A DNA stretch of 64,000 nucleotides from Chryseobacterium soli (GCF_000737705.1 NZ_JPRH01000001.1:496001-560000); one strand, 5' to 3'; counted from the stretch's first letter, positions 35,822-45,993 are shown. Notes: generated by a model from the sequence alone, not told the origin. Program-made: numbers and translations.

Positions 35822-35948
35822 ATTTTCTCTCGCAGATTATGGAGATCAAGCAAATTTTTGTGTAGCATTTTTATCTGCTCAATCCGCTTGATTCGCATGA
35901 GTATATGTTTCTCTCGGAGATTTTGTAGATTAGGCAGATCTTTTAGCA
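35822..35948. repeat. Degenerate interspersed repeat
   Basis: Two related stretches, 35823-35859 and 35907-35948, share TTTCTCTCG-GAGAT and AGATnnnGCAnAT. Between them ATCTGCTCAATCCGCTTGAT (35873-35892) reads as the same type in inverse orientation. It looks like a short noncoding repeat rather than a gene. Confidence 0.45.
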
Positions 35949-36020
35949 TTTAAAAGTTGTTTGTCATCAAAGAATTATACTACAATATCAGTACTTTTAT
36001 CCCTTGAAAATTATACGTCA

Positions 36021-37745
36021 ATGAAACTGAAATATTTGTTTTTCCTACTAAGTTCATCCTTATTTTTTGCTCAGAACCATTTTCAAACGGAGTTTGAAAA
36101 GGGAAATGGTAATCAAACCGTTACCTACGAAGAAATGAATGCCTATTATGAAAATCTAGCAAAGAATTTTACGGACATTCAATACCTCAAAAAGGGAGAG
36201 GATGATAATGGGAAACCCATTTATGTGGTGATGTACAACCCGTTTCCCGAGAAAAATATTGAAAAGCTGAGAAAAGAAAAAGCTATTTTATTGGTCAACA
36301 ACGGAATCCATCCTGGTGAACCCGACGGAATTGATGCTACCATGATGCTGATGAGAGATTTGGCAACGAAAAAAATAAAAACACCTCAGAACTTTATAAT
36401 TGCTGCTATTTCAGCCTATAATGTTAGCGGAATGCTGAACAGAGGTTCTTATTCCAGAGCGAACCAAAACGGGCCGGAACAGTATGGTTTTAGAGGAAAT
36501 GCAAGGAATTATGACCTAAACAGAGACTTTATTAAGGCTGATACTAAAAATGCCAGAAGCTTTCAGGAAATCTACCAATGGCTGAAGCCTGATGTTTTTA
36601 TCGATAATCATGTGAGTAATGGAGCCGATTATCAATATACATTTACCTACATTTCGACGTTTAAAGAACGATTGGGGAAGGTTTTAGGAGATTACTTCTA
36701 CAAAGATTATCAGGCAAAAAATCTTGAAGATTTAAAAAAAATGGGGTATGAAAGTACACCCTATGTCAACATTCACGGAGATGTGCCGGAAGTTGGGTTT
36801 GCAGCATTTGAAGACTCTCCGAGGTATTCTACAGGATATGCTTCTTTGTTTAACACTTTGGGCACTGTACCGGAAACGCATATGCTGAAGCCCTATGATA
36901 AAAGGGTGGATGCAACGTATAAATATATGCTGGTTAATCTTGAGAATTTAAACAAAGACTATAAAAAAATAAAAGAGCTTAGAGCTGAAAACTTAAAACA
37001 ATACCAAGCCGGAAAAGAATACGGAATCCGTTGGAAAATAGATTCTACAAAGTATTCTACGATGGATTTTAAAGGATATGAAGGAAAATATAAACCAAGT
37101 GATATTTCAGGAAAACCGCGGCTGTATTATGACAGGAGTCAACCTTTTACCAAAAAAATAAAGCTCTTCACTACAGCTGTTGCAACAGATTTTATTAAAA
37201 TTCCGAAATACTATGTTATTCCTCAATCACAATATAAAGTGATTGAAGAATTAAGGAGAAACGGAATAAAGATGGAAACCATTACCCGGGATATTGCTAC
37301 TTCGGTAGAATCTTATATAATAGATGACTTTAAAACCGTTAAAGATCCTTATGAAGGACACTATCTTCATTACGATACAAAGGTTACTGCGGTAAATAAT
37401 ACCATTGAATTTTCCAAAGGAGATTTCTTAATACCCACCAATCAGGAGGGTATTAAATACCTTATCGAAACGTTGGAACCGGGAGCCGTAGACTCATTTT
37501 TCAACTGGAACTTTTTTGATGGAATTCTAGCTCAGAAAGAATATTATTCCGCCTATATTTTTGAAGATACCGCTGCAGAATTATTAAAAAAGGATAAGAA
37601 GCTCAAAGATGCATTGGAAGCAAAAAAATCAACTGACAAGAAATTTGCAGAAGATGGAGGGGCTCAGCTGGATTGGGTGTATAAACATTCCCTTTATTTT
37701 GAGGAAAAGACATTCAGGCAGTATCCTGTTTACCGGATTTTATAA
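36021..37745 (+). CDS. M14 family zinc metallopeptidase, secreted
   Basis: Carboxypeptidase-like enzyme of 574 residues from the ATG at 36021. The frame extends upstream to 35961, but the chosen start gives signal peptide 1-18 (cleavage at FFAQ). Zinc ligands His and Glu lie in NNGIHPGEPDG (about 96-106) with the third ligand His in FIDNHVSNG; RNYDLNRDF provides the substrate Arg. The C-terminal 200 residues have no recognised domain. It probably acts in the periplasm on peptides. Hairpin terminator follows. Confidence 0.88.
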   Translation: MKLKYLFFLLSSSLFFAQNHFQTEFEKGNGNQTVTYEEMNAYYENLAKNFTDIQYLKKGEDDNGKPIYVVMYNPFPEKNIEKLRKEKAILLVNNGIHPGEPDGIDATMMLMRDLATKKIKTPQNFIIAAISAYNVSGMLNRGSYSRANQNGPEQYGFRGNARNYDLNRDFIKADTKNARSFQEIYQWLKPDVFIDNHVSNGADYQYTFTYISTFKERLGKVLGDYFYKDYQAKNLEDLKKMGYESTPYVNIHGDVPEVGFAAFEDSPRYSTGYASLFNTLGTVPETHMLKPYDKRVDATYKYMLVNLENLNKDYKKIKELRAENLKQYQAGKEYGIRWKIDSTKYSTMDFKGYEGKYKPSDISGKPRLYYDRSQPFTKKIKLFTTAVATDFIKIPKYYVIPQSQYKVIEELRRNGIKMETITRDIATSVESYIIDDFKTVKDPYEGHYLHYDTKVTAVNNTIEFSKGDFLIPTNQEGIKYLIETLEPGAVDSFFNWNFFDGILAQKEYYSAYIFEDTAAELLKKDKKLKDALEAKKSTDKKFAEDGGAQLDWVYKHSLYFEEKTFRQYPVYRIL

Positions 37746-37746
37746 C

Positions 37747-37780
37747 AAAAAAAAGACGCTTCAAACGAAACGTCTTTTTT
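37747..37780. terminator. Bidirectional terminator
   Basis: AAAAAAGACG and CGTCTTTTTT around an inner TTC-AAAC-GAA hairpin with a single c/a mismatch. Shared by the M14 gene and the convergent cupin gene. Confidence 0.8.
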
Positions 37781-37782
37781 AT

Positions 37783-38664
37783 TTATTTAGGGAGACCTCT
37801 TTTCAGAGCATAATTGGCTCTTTCAATTGATTTCTTTTCCTTCCAGTCCATGTATCTTTTTTTGAAGCGTCCTTTCATGAAATTATCAAAGTTTCTCTGA
37901 ACCGTAAGATTCCAGATCGAGTTGGCTTTTACCGCCCACGATTTGTCCCAGGCTCTTAGCGAAATAGAGAAACTGCCATCCAGATACTTCATCCAGTGCC
38001 ACCAGCCGGTAGGCATAAACAGCGTGTCTCCATGCTCAAGAAAACATTCAATCCCTTCCACACCATCCAAAGCAGGATAGTTTTTGAAATCCGGATTTTC
38101 AATATCATAATCTTCCAGAGCATATGTTGCGTAAGGCAGTTTATATAACCGGTCTTTCCATTTGTATTCAAAAAGCAAGACATGCTTCCGTCCGTTAAAA
38201 TGAGTATGGAAAATGTGCGCCAGATCTATATCAAAATGAAGGAACGTAACAGATCCTTTTCCTCCGAAAAACATAGAAGGATATTTATCTAAAAACCCGC
38301 CCATAAGCTCTTTTGGAGCAATATAATCATCAAGTAATTTATTGGCGTGTTTTATAGGGTCAAAGAAAAAGATTCTTAAATCAGTAGGTTCTCTTTGAAT
38401 CAGATCAATATAATCTCCGAATTTCATTTCGGTTGTAGGAGTATTAATAGGAGCTGCAGGGTCTGCTTTAGCGCTGTCATAGAGAGGAACGATAACATCT
38501 CCTACCACTTCCTTCACATATTCCATCGTCCATTTTTGGTAAGCCGGCCATTTCCTGGCCATATTTTTGATGACAACAGGTTTTCTTGGTCTCAAATATT
38601 TTTCAAAGAATTCTTCTTTGGTGATGTCATCTACTACATCTATAGGTTTTAGAATAACTCCCAT
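37783..38664 (-). CDS. Cupin-like/JmjC domain-containing protein
   Basis: Fe(II)/2-oxoglutarate hydroxylase-type protein of 293 residues. The N-terminal FFEKYLRPRKPVVIKN is the usual cupin_8 opening. HFDID (HxD, about 143-147) and the distal His in PTGWWHWM (about 219-226) form the iron site. Bacterial relatives hydroxylate proteins or small molecules; the target is unknown. It is transcribed alone. Confidence 0.88.
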   Translation of the reverse strand: MGVILKPIDVVDDITKEEFFEKYLRPRKPVVIKNMARKWPAYQKWTMEYVKEVVGDVIVPLYDSAKADPAAPINTPTTEMKFGDYIDLIQREPTDLRIFFFDPIKHANKLLDDYIAPKELMGGFLDKYPSMFFGGKGSVTFLHFDIDLAHIFHTHFNGRKHVLLFEYKWKDRLYKLPYATYALEDYDIENPDFKNYPALDGVEGIECFLEHGDTLFMPTGWWHWMKYLDGSFSISLRAWDKSWAVKANSIWNLTVQRNFDNFMKGRFKKRYMDWKEKKSIERANYALKRGLPK

Positions 38665-39225
38665 TCTTAAAAATTTTATATTACAAAATTATTAAATAAA
38701 TATGTATAATGTTTAAATTAAGTTTTTTTTAATCTATGATTCAAATCACTTTTCCCTATTTAGACTAATTAAAATTTTTAAATCTTTATTTGTTGTAACT
38801 CTCAAATTATCAGTTGCACAATTAATAAATAATACAGATAATAATTAAGAATTAAAAAAACAAATTGACTGGAAAAAATGATACCATCGAAATTAAATGG
38901 ATGGTCTTTTATTCCCAGATAATTATTAAAATTCTGAATTAAAATATACTGTAGTGCCTTATTTCAATGATCGTTAATCATCCATTTTGGATACAGTAAA
39001 AAATGGGCTAATCCGTTAATAGATAGAAATTGATCAGGTTAATCATATTTGAAGATACATAAATTTTGTCAGCAATGATATAAATAATTCAATAAAGAAA
39101 AGATTTTAGAAAAATATAACTATGTTTGTAGTTATAAAGATGATTTAACCTTTCATGATAAAATACATCTTTATACAAGTGTAACAAAAACCAGTAACCA
39201 TTAACTAATTAGGCAAATAAAAATT
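38665..39225 (+). promoter_or_regulatory. AT-rich spacer with a promoter box for the receptor-like gene
   Basis: No ORF is seen in these 561 bp. TATGTTTG at 39121-39128 matches TAnnTTTG and would give a leader of about 90 bases. A TTTG box at -33 is not obvious. The rest is AT-rich without clear repeats. Confidence 0.45.
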
Positions 39226-41931
39226 ATGAAAAAATATATTTCCTTATTTCTGATGCTCTTTTTTACTGTGCTGACTTTCGCACAGAAAACAGTTTCAGGG
39301 AAAATCACTGATGATGACGGAGAGCCAATTCCCAGCGCCAGTGTTACCGTAGAAGAGCCCGGCAAAGACGCCATTCTTGCTTACGGAATCACAAACTCTA
39401 AAGGAGAATATAAAGTAACCTTTACCTCTGCTGAATCTAATGTAGATCTAAAAGTGAAGGCTTTCAACCAAAAAAACTTAGTAAAACAGATCACTAACAG
39501 CGATCAGATATTAAGTTTTAAAATGCAGTCGGAAGCTACAGAAATAAAGGAAGTACAATTAAAAACCCGAATGATTACCGCCAGAGGAGATACCATTTCA
39601 TACGATCTGAAAGCTTTTGATAGTAAAAATGACAGAAGTCTTGCCGATGTAATGAAGAAAATTCCTGGGATTGAAGTCAATACAGATGGTACTATTCTTT
39701 ATCAGGGCAATGCGATCAATAAATTCTATGTCAACGGAAAAGATTTAATGGAAGGCGGTTACGGAACCATCAATAACTCGCTTCCAAAAGATGCCGTTCA
39801 GAAAATTGAAGTGCTTGAAAATCACCAGCCGGTAAAAATCCTTCAGGATAAAATACCTTCCGATCAGGCTGCCATCAACATTAAGCTTAAAAATGCGGTG
39901 ACCATGACGGGAAGAGGGGAAGTAGGAACTGGTTTTGGAGATCCATGGCTTTGGAACGTAAAACTGACCCCTATGTTTTTCGGACAGAAAAGCCAGTGGG
40001 TGGTGAATTACAAAACCAACAATATGGGTGAGCAGGTAGAAAATGAAGGAAATATATTGGCTTTCGGAAGCGGATGGGAAGGAACAAGAATTAATGCATC
40101 CCAAAACGACTGGCTGAATGTAGAAAATGCAAGTACACCGAATTTGCCTGTGAAACGATATTTAATGAATAATGTACATTACTTATCAGCTAATTATCTG
40201 ACCAATATTGATAAAAAGAAAGAATGGGAGCTGAAAGCCAATGCCAATTATACCAATAATGCCGTTGAAAGAGAGTCATATACGGAAAGCAATGATTACC
40301 AACGGGGGACTCATTATCAGACGAATATCCACAATAATTTTTATACAGATAAAGCAAAAGGGGAATTGATTTTTACAAAAAATGCTAAAAAAGGATTCTT
40401 TAAAAATACAACCTCTTTCTCTCAGTTCTGGAATTCAGACAGAGGATTAACAGATATTACAGACCAGTTTGGAAAAAGACAAGGGGATGAATCGGTAACT
40501 TCACCCACTACTTCTTTCCAAAACTCATTAAGTACGATTCTTCCCTGGAAAGAAAAGATGATCAATATCAAATCCTATATCAACTATCAGGATGATCATC
40601 AGAGCCTTGATATAAGTCCTTCATCGTACGTGAAAATACCTATTTCATTTGATCCGGATACAAATACATACAAATTTTTTGACTTTGGAGATGTAAATAC
40701 CATACGCCAGAATTTCAATATGAAAACATTTCAGGCCAATCATTCTGCCAATATCAGCTTTACGAATAAGGGCTGGACATTTACTCCTGAGGTAGGTCTT
40801 AATTTTTCTACCAACAAAATGAATTCAGAATTGCTGGGTCTTGGCAATAACGGGACATTAGGATATGGAAACAGCTATTCCAATAATATAAAATATACAA
40901 ACACAAAACCGTATGCTGCTGTAGGTGTTAATTTAAAAACGGAATCATGGATGTTGTTTGCACAATTGCCCGTGAATTTCAATAATATTTCAGCTAAAGA
41001 TGATGAAAGAAACGTTTCAAAATCATTGAATAAAGTGACGTTTGAGCCTAGCGCTTTTGCACAATATTCCTTTGCTTCATTCTGGAAAGCAAGCCTGAGG
41101 GGAAGTATCAGCAATAATTTTGGAGATATCAGCGATATGTATGCGGGAAATATCCTTTCCAATCCAGGAAGCTTAAGTTCTATGTCTCCTCTTAACCCAA
41201 TCAATGAAATTAATTCTAAATCTGCAGGAACAGGGATTGAATACAGAAACCCATTAAATAATATCTTTTTTAACGTAAGATACAGCTACAGTTATGCAAA
41301 GAGAAACCTTACCGCAAACAGCCTAAACGTAGGGACGGGAGCTTCTACCATTATCTACGAATTGAATGATAATACAAGTACATCCAATACCTATAGTGCG
41401 GAAGTAGGAAAATATTTTCCTAAATTTAAAACCAACGCATCCCTGAATTATAAAAACACAGAAAGTGAATCATTCCAAATGAGGAATAATGTGGGATTCG
41501 AAAACAATACCGTTAGCCAAAGTGCTGGGGTGAAGTTCAATAATACCTATTTCAGCTGGATGAGCATAGATTATAATGCCACTTACTCTTGGAATAAAAG
41601 AAATAATATAGCAGGACCGAATATTACGACCAACGGATACAATCATAATTTAAATCTGTTTTTATATCCTCTTGAAAGCCATACGATCGGATTCTATTGG
41701 GATCAGGTAAATACTTCGAGTGCTACGTCTACTTATAAAAATCCTTTCTTTGACGTGTCTTATCAGTTTACCTGGGTTAAAAAGAAGATAGATTTTGAAG
41801 TGAAATGGATGAATATAGCGAACAGAAAGTTATTTGAGACCTATACCGTAGATGGATTTACAGACACCTACTCCAGAATACAGCTCAGACCAAGCCAGGT
41901 AATGTTTACCGTAAAATTCAACTTTAAATAA
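39226..41931 (+). CDS. Outer-membrane beta-barrel protein with CarboxypepD_reg-like domain (TonB-receptor-like)
   Basis: A 901-residue protein with signal peptide 1-19. The carboxypeptidase-regulatory-like repeat at about 22-105 is followed by a plug-like region (RSLADVMKKIPGIEVNTDG and FYVNGKDLMEGGYG) and a long C-terminal barrel ending in MFTVKFNFK. It belongs to the outer membrane beta-barrel group of Bacteroidota; no distinct TonB box is visible. A GLPGLI-family gene follows nearby, a frequent pairing, although a DinB gene on the other strand lies between. Confidence 0.87.
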   Translation: MKKYISLFLMLFFTVLTFAQKTVSGKITDDDGEPIPSASVTVEEPGKDAILAYGITNSKGEYKVTFTSAESNVDLKVKAFNQKNLVKQITNSDQILSFKMQSEATEIKEVQLKTRMITARGDTISYDLKAFDSKNDRSLADVMKKIPGIEVNTDGTILYQGNAINKFYVNGKDLMEGGYGTINNSLPKDAVQKIEVLENHQPVKILQDKIPSDQAAINIKLKNAVTMTGRGEVGTGFGDPWLWNVKLTPMFFGQKSQWVVNYKTNNMGEQVENEGNILAFGSGWEGTRINASQNDWLNVENASTPNLPVKRYLMNNVHYLSANYLTNIDKKKEWELKANANYTNNAVERESYTESNDYQRGTHYQTNIHNNFYTDKAKGELIFTKNAKKGFFKNTTSFSQFWNSDRGLTDITDQFGKRQGDESVTSPTTSFQNSLSTILPWKEKMINIKSYINYQDDHQSLDISPSSYVKIPISFDPDTNTYKFFDFGDVNTIRQNFNMKTFQANHSANISFTNKGWTFTPEVGLNFSTNKMNSELLGLGNNGTLGYGNSYSNNIKYTNTKPYAAVGVNLKTESWMLFAQLPVNFNNISAKDDERNVSKSLNKVTFEPSAFAQYSFASFWKASLRGSISNNFGDISDMYAGNILSNPGSLSSMSPLNPINEINSKSAGTGIEYRNPLNNIFFNVRYSYSYAKRNLTANSLNVGTGASTIIYELNDNTSTSNTYSAEVGKYFPKFKTNASLNYKNTESESFQMRNNVGFENNTVSQSAGVKFNNTYFSWMSIDYNATYSWNKRNNIAGPNITTNGYNHNLNLFLYPLESHTIGFYWDQVNTSSATSTYKNPFFDVSYQFTWVKKKIDFEVKWMNIANRKLFETYTVDGFTDTYSRIQLRPSQVMFTVKFNFK

Positions 41932-41936
41932 AAAAA

Positions 41937-41966
41937 GAAAACCAATCTCACCGAGATTGGTTTTTC
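41937..41966. terminator. Bidirectional terminator
   Basis: AAAACCAATCTC (41938-41949), loop ACC, GAGATTGGT (41953-41961) then TTTT. Shared with the convergent DinB gene. Confidence 0.85.
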
Positions 41967-41974
41967 TTTTTAGA

Positions 41975-42472
41975 TTAAAAACTTTGCTGGTCTGCAGAAG
42001 GTCCATAGCTTCCCGGTAGAGGAATATCATTTAATCGGTAGTAAACACCCATCTGGGCACGATGGTGGGTAATCTGGTTCAAACCGTGTCTAATGGCACC
42101 ATATTTACTCCAGCTGGCAAGCTCCTGGCCGTCATTTTTGATCGTCCAGCTTGGATTCAGATCATCTTCCTGGGCATTCTGTAAAGCCTGTAAGCCGGAC
42201 TCATAATTCTCATCAAGTTTTTTAAGCAGCTCTTCTCTTGTGGAAAGAACCGTAGGTTGATAGGCTCCTTTCGCAAAATCCAGTTCAGAAGTAGTCAGAA
42301 TGGTATGCGGCCAGCCAAAAATTTCCACCACATGAGTGGCAAGAGGCATAAGTTTCATACTTTTTTCGTGGGGAGCATACTCATTTTTTCCTTCCGGAAA
42401 GCGGTTAATAAATTTTTTAGTAGTCTGGTATTCGCTTTCCAGCTCGGATTGTAATTGAGATAAAGTGTCCAT
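41975..42472 (-). CDS. DinB family protein
   Basis: Four-helix metalloenzyme-like protein of 165 residues from the ATG at 42472. The frame runs on to 42640, but that extension is AT-rich and unlike the family. Metal-binding His are expected in ATHVVEIFGWPH (about 50) and ITHHRAQMGVY (about 139). DinB/YfiT proteins include thiol transferases; function here is unknown. It lies between the receptor-like and GLPGLI genes on the opposite strand. Confidence 0.88.
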   Translation of the reverse strand: MDTLSQLQSELESEYQTTKKFINRFPEGKNEYAPHEKSMKLMPLATHVVEIFGWPHTILTTSELDFAKGAYQPTVLSTREELLKKLDENYESGLQALQNAQEDDLNPSWTIKNDGQELASWSKYGAIRHGLNQITHHRAQMGVYYRLNDIPLPGSYGPSADQQSF

Positions 42473-42666
42473 ATTAATTTTGTTTTTTAAGCAATTTAAA
42501 GATAAGAATTTTATAAAAAGAAATACTTCAATATCATCATAAATTGAAAAAATAATAATTGTAATTGCCTTTTTATCAGGTGAATATATTTTTTTCATGA
42601 AAGGATTTGAAAAAAAACTGTAACATATCTCCACAAACATCCACTAATTAGGAAACATTAGAAAAA

Positions 42667-43572
42667 ATGAAAAAACTATTTTCTATATTCTTTATTGCCC
42701 TTTTTGTTTCTGTAAGTGCACAGGGTTCTAAAGATATAAAAGAAACAGCCAACAGATTCTTTTATGAGCTTACCTTTAAGCCGAAAAAAGATTCTGCAAA
42801 GCTGGATAATGTAATCGCTATTTTAGATATTACATCTAAAAAGTCTATCTATCAGGACTATACAATTCCTGCCCAAGATTCAATTATCAAATTAGCTGTC
42901 GAAGAGATGGAAAAAGTAAAAGCTTGGAAGGATATGTCTAAACTTATTAAAATGCCGAAGTTCTCTTATAAAATTGTGAAAACCTATCCTGATATGAAAG
43001 AACAATACATTGACAGGGTAAGCATGAATCTATTCGGATATGATGATGATGTAAAATTTAATTGGAATATTTTACCTGAAAAAGAAAAAATTGGAGAATA
43101 TAATACTCAAAAAGCAACTACGGATTTTGGAGGAAGAAAGTGGACAGCTTGGTTCAGTACAGATATTCCTTTTCAAGATGGTCCATATAAATTCTATGGT
43201 CTGCCCGGCCTGATTGTAAAAATAGAAGATACTGAAAAGAATTATTCTTGGAAGTTAAGCGGAAATAAAAAGATAGAAAATTACGATGAAGTGTCTTATT
43301 CCGAAAAAATAAATGCAAAATACGGAGTTTCCCAAACTGTAAGTCCTACAACAAAGGAGAAATTTGATAAAGCATATGCAGCTTATAAACAAGATCCTAT
43401 GGCTGAGTTTCGTCAGAAAGTTACACCGGAAATGGGAAATATGAAAATGCCGGGATCTGATGTTACTATTGGTGAAATGATGAAAAAGCAAGAAAAAATA
43501 GCAAAAGATTTCTTCAATTCAAATGATAACCCAATTGAGAAAAATCAGGCTCCTGAAAAAAAGAAAAAATAG
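42667..43572 (+). CDS. GLPGLI family protein
   Basis: Secreted Bacteroidota protein of 301 residues with signal peptide 1-19. The family motif appears as FYGLPGLIVKIED (about 177-189). The C-terminus is Lys-rich. Function is unknown; members are usually beside TonB-dependent or CarboxypepD_reg outer-membrane proteins, as here. A 13-bp hairpin terminator follows. Confidence 0.92.
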   Translation: MKKLFSIFFIALFVSVSAQGSKDIKETANRFFYELTFKPKKDSAKLDNVIAILDITSKKSIYQDYTIPAQDSIIKLAVEEMEKVKAWKDMSKLIKMPKFSYKIVKTYPDMKEQYIDRVSMNLFGYDDDVKFNWNILPEKEKIGEYNTQKATTDFGGRKWTAWFSTDIPFQDGPYKFYGLPGLIVKIEDTEKNYSWKLSGNKKIENYDEVSYSEKINAKYGVSQTVSPTTKEKFDKAYAAYKQDPMAEFRQKVTPEMGNMKMPGSDVTIGEMMKKQEKIAKDFFNSNDNPIEKNQAPEKKKK

Positions 43573-43599
43573 CATTCATATCAACTAAATTATATTTTG

Positions 43600-43640
43600 A
43601 ATCAACCCAAATGCACCCGTGTATTTGGGTTGATTTCTTT
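43600..43640 (+). terminator. Terminator after the GLPGLI gene
   Basis: Perfect 13-bp stem, 43600-43612 with 43623-43635, 10-base loop, then TCTTT. Confidence 0.8.
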
Positions 43641-43649
43641 CATGTAAAA

Positions 43650-43685
43650 ACGTTATTTAGATTAGATTTAAATAACGTATATTTG
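43650..43685 (+). promoter_or_regulatory. feo promoter with palindromic operator
   Basis: Perfect inverted repeat ACGTTATTTA (43650-43659) and TAAATAACGT (43669-43678), 9-base spacer, abuts the -7 box TATATTTG (43678-43685). Position fits repression by an iron-sensing Fur or DtxR-type protein. The ATG of feoA is 12 bp on. Confidence 0.65.
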
Positions 43686-43696
43686 CATTCACAAAA

Positions 43697-43960
43697 ATGA
43701 AGACTTTGAAAGATAAGGATTTACATAAATTAAGCGGATTTCCTAAAAACATAATGGGAAAGATACTGGGGTATGATAACGACCACATGAAAATGCCCAA
43801 TAAAATCATTGAAATGGGGCTTCTGCCGGAGACCGTTTTTAGGATCTTGTATCAGGCTCCGTTTAGTGGACCGATGTATGTGGAATTTGGTGACGAAAAA
43901 AGCCGTATAGCCCTTCGTGAAGAAGAAGGGAATTATATCATTGTTGAAGAATTGAATTAA
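43697..43960 (+). CDS. feoA: Ferrous iron transport protein A
   Basis: Small SH3-like cytoplasmic protein of 87 residues that assists FeoB. The central KIIEMGLLPETVFRIL is the FeoA signature, followed by PMYVEFGDEKSRIALREEE. It overlaps feoB by one base, so the two are translationally coupled. Confidence 0.9.
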   Translation: MKTLKDKDLHKLSGFPKNIMGKILGYDNDHMKMPNKIIEMGLLPETVFRILYQAPFSGPMYVEFGDEKSRIALREEEGNYIIVEELN

Positions 43961-45993
43961 TGCAGGAAACTAAAAAAAAACAGGTACTTTTAGTAGGAAA
44001 CCCCAATGTAGGAAAATCAACAGTTTTCAATACGCTTTGTAACAAAAAGCAGAAAACCGGAAATTATGCAGGGGTTACTGTTGCAAGCCATTCCGGGCAG
44101 TATACTTATAAAGATGAAGAGGTTGAGGTAATAGATCTACCAGGTTCATACAGTATTTATCCAAGCTCGGAAGATGAGGCCATATTTTCTAAATTCCTTA
44201 TCGATGAACAAAAAAACTATGCAGGGGTAGTATACATCCTTGAAGCGTTAAGCTTAAAAAGAGGACTTCTTTTATTCCAGCAGATTCAGGATCTTGGAGT
44301 TCCTATGATTCTGGTGGTCAATCAGATTGACCAGGCGGAAAGAAGAGGAGTAGATATCGACATCAAAAAATTCTCTGAAACATTAGGAATCACGATCATT
44401 CAAACCAATGCTAAAGAACAGATCGGAATCGATGAAATCAGGGAAGCTGTTTTCAGTAACCAATTTGTGAAAACTGAGACACTCTCTTTTGAAACCCCTA
44501 ATGAACATAAAGATTTCCTTCAGAAATTTGCTGCTCATAAAGGAATCGATAACGAATATAAAGCCTGGATTGCTCTGTCTTCCGAAGGAGAACTGGGGAA
44601 AATAGAATCCATAAAAGACTTGCTGTCTGGGTCTGATACCAAAAGTATGGTTCCCAAAAGGCTGCAGGTACAGGAAACCGTTAGAAGATACCAGAAAGTA
44701 GATAAAATTTTAGCTGATGTTATCACTAAAAAACCGCAGTTTAAAGAACTGCTGACCGAAAAGCTGGACAAAGTGCTGGTTCATAAATTCTGGGGATACG
44801 TCGTATTTATGTTTATCTTATTAATTATCTTCCAAAGTGTATTCTTTCTGGCAGAATATCCGATGAACTGGATCGATGATTTCTTTTCATGGCTGTCCGC
44901 ATTTAGTGGTGAGCACCTTCCGGAAGGACCCGTCAATTCATTAATTTCCAATGGGATTATCCCGGGATTGGGAGGGATTATGGTTTTTGCGCCACAGATC
45001 GGAATTTTACTGTATTTCCTGTATCTTCTCGAAGATTCTGGATATATGGCAAGGGTTATCTTCCTGATGGACAGGTTTCTTCGTCCGTTTGGGCTCAACG
45101 GAAAAAGTATTGTACCGCTGGTTTCCGGAACAGCATGTGCCATTCCTGCGGTGATTTCTACCCGAAATATTGAAAATGTAAGAGAAAGGCTGTTAACGAT
45201 TCTGGTAACTCCTTTTATGACATGCTCGGCAAGACTTCCCGTTTACAGTATCATCATCGGGCTAATCATTTCAGACGATACCTTCTTGGGAATTAAATAT
45301 AAAGCACTGGTTTTGATGGGGATGTACCTATTAGGTTTCGCTGTAGCCTTATTGTCATCCGCAATTCTGAAAAGATTCATCAAAAATCAAGGAAAGACCT
45401 ATTTGGTAATGGATCTTCCTGCCTATAAAAAACCTCTTTTCGGATACGATTTTAAGCTGGTGTTAGGGAAAGTATGGGATTTTATTACCGGAGCCGGTAA
45501 AATCATCTTCATCGTAAGCATCATTATCTGGTTCCTGAGCTATTTCGGGCCACAGCAGAAACCGGATGAAATGGTGGCTACCAATGTAGAACTCGACCAT
45601 TCATATCTGGCAAAAATGGGAAAAGCCATTGAGCCTGCCATTGCGCCGTTAGGATATGACTGGAAAATGGGAGTAGGGATTATCACAAGTTTTGTGGCAA
45701 GAGAAGTATTCGTGGGAACCATGTCTACTTTGTACAGCTTGGATAGTGATGCTCCGGAAATGAAAGTCATTGATAAAATGAGAAATGACGTAAAGCCAAA
45801 CGGACAGAAGGTCTTCAATTTTGCTACAGGAGTTTCCGTGCTTTTATTTTATGCATTTGCAATGCAGTGTGTTTCTACACTTGCAGTAGTATACAGAGAG
45901 ACGAAAAGCTGGCGATGGACTGCTTTTCAGGTCGTAATGATGACTGGTTTGGCATACTTTGTGTCGATGTTTGCATATCAAATTTTAAAATAA
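43960..45993 (+). CDS. feoB: Ferrous iron transporter B
   Basis: Inner-membrane Fe(II) transporter of 677 residues. The N-terminal G domain has G1 GNPNVGKS (13-20), G3 DLPGSYS and G4 NQID. The membrane part has Gate motifs around PLVSGTACAIPAV and TPFMTCSARLPVY, with the conserved Cys residues. The stop overlaps the next small gene by one base. Confidence 0.97.
   Translation: MQETKKKQVLLVGNPNVGKSTVFNTLCNKKQKTGNYAGVTVASHSGQYTYKDEEVEVIDLPGSYSIYPSSEDEAIFSKFLIDEQKNYAGVVYILEALSLKRGLLLFQQIQDLGVPMILVVNQIDQAERRGVDIDIKKFSETLGITIIQTNAKEQIGIDEIREAVFSNQFVKTETLSFETPNEHKDFLQKFAAHKGIDNEYKAWIALSSEGELGKIESIKDLLSGSDTKSMVPKRLQVQETVRRYQKVDKILADVITKKPQFKELLTEKLDKVLVHKFWGYVVFMFILLIIFQSVFFLAEYPMNWIDDFFSWLSAFSGEHLPEGPVNSLISNGIIPGLGGIMVFAPQIGILLYFLYLLEDSGYMARVIFLMDRFLRPFGLNGKSIVPLVSGTACAIPAVISTRNIENVRERLLTILVTPFMTCSARLPVYSIIIGLIISDDTFLGIKYKALVLMGMYLLGFAVALLSSAILKRFIKNQGKTYLVMDLPAYKKPLFGYDFKLVLGKVWDFITGAGKIIFIVSIIIWFLSYFGPQQKPDEMVATNVELDHSYLAKMGKAIEPAIAPLGYDWKMGVGIITSFVAREVFVGTMSTLYSLDSDAPEMKVIDKMRNDVKPNGQKVFNFATGVSVLLFYAFAMQCVSTLAVVYRETKSWRWTAFQVVMMTGLAYFVSMFAYQILK

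Noticed and set aside
42473..42640. Extended N-terminus of the DinB protein
   Set aside because: The extension is AT-rich, hydrophobic and absent from the family; the ATG at 42472 begins the known fold.
45867..45992. Longer 92-residue version of the FeoB-associated protein
   Set aside because: The added part is a shifted frame of feoB; the ATG at 45993 gives the usual 50-residue protein with a one-base overlap.
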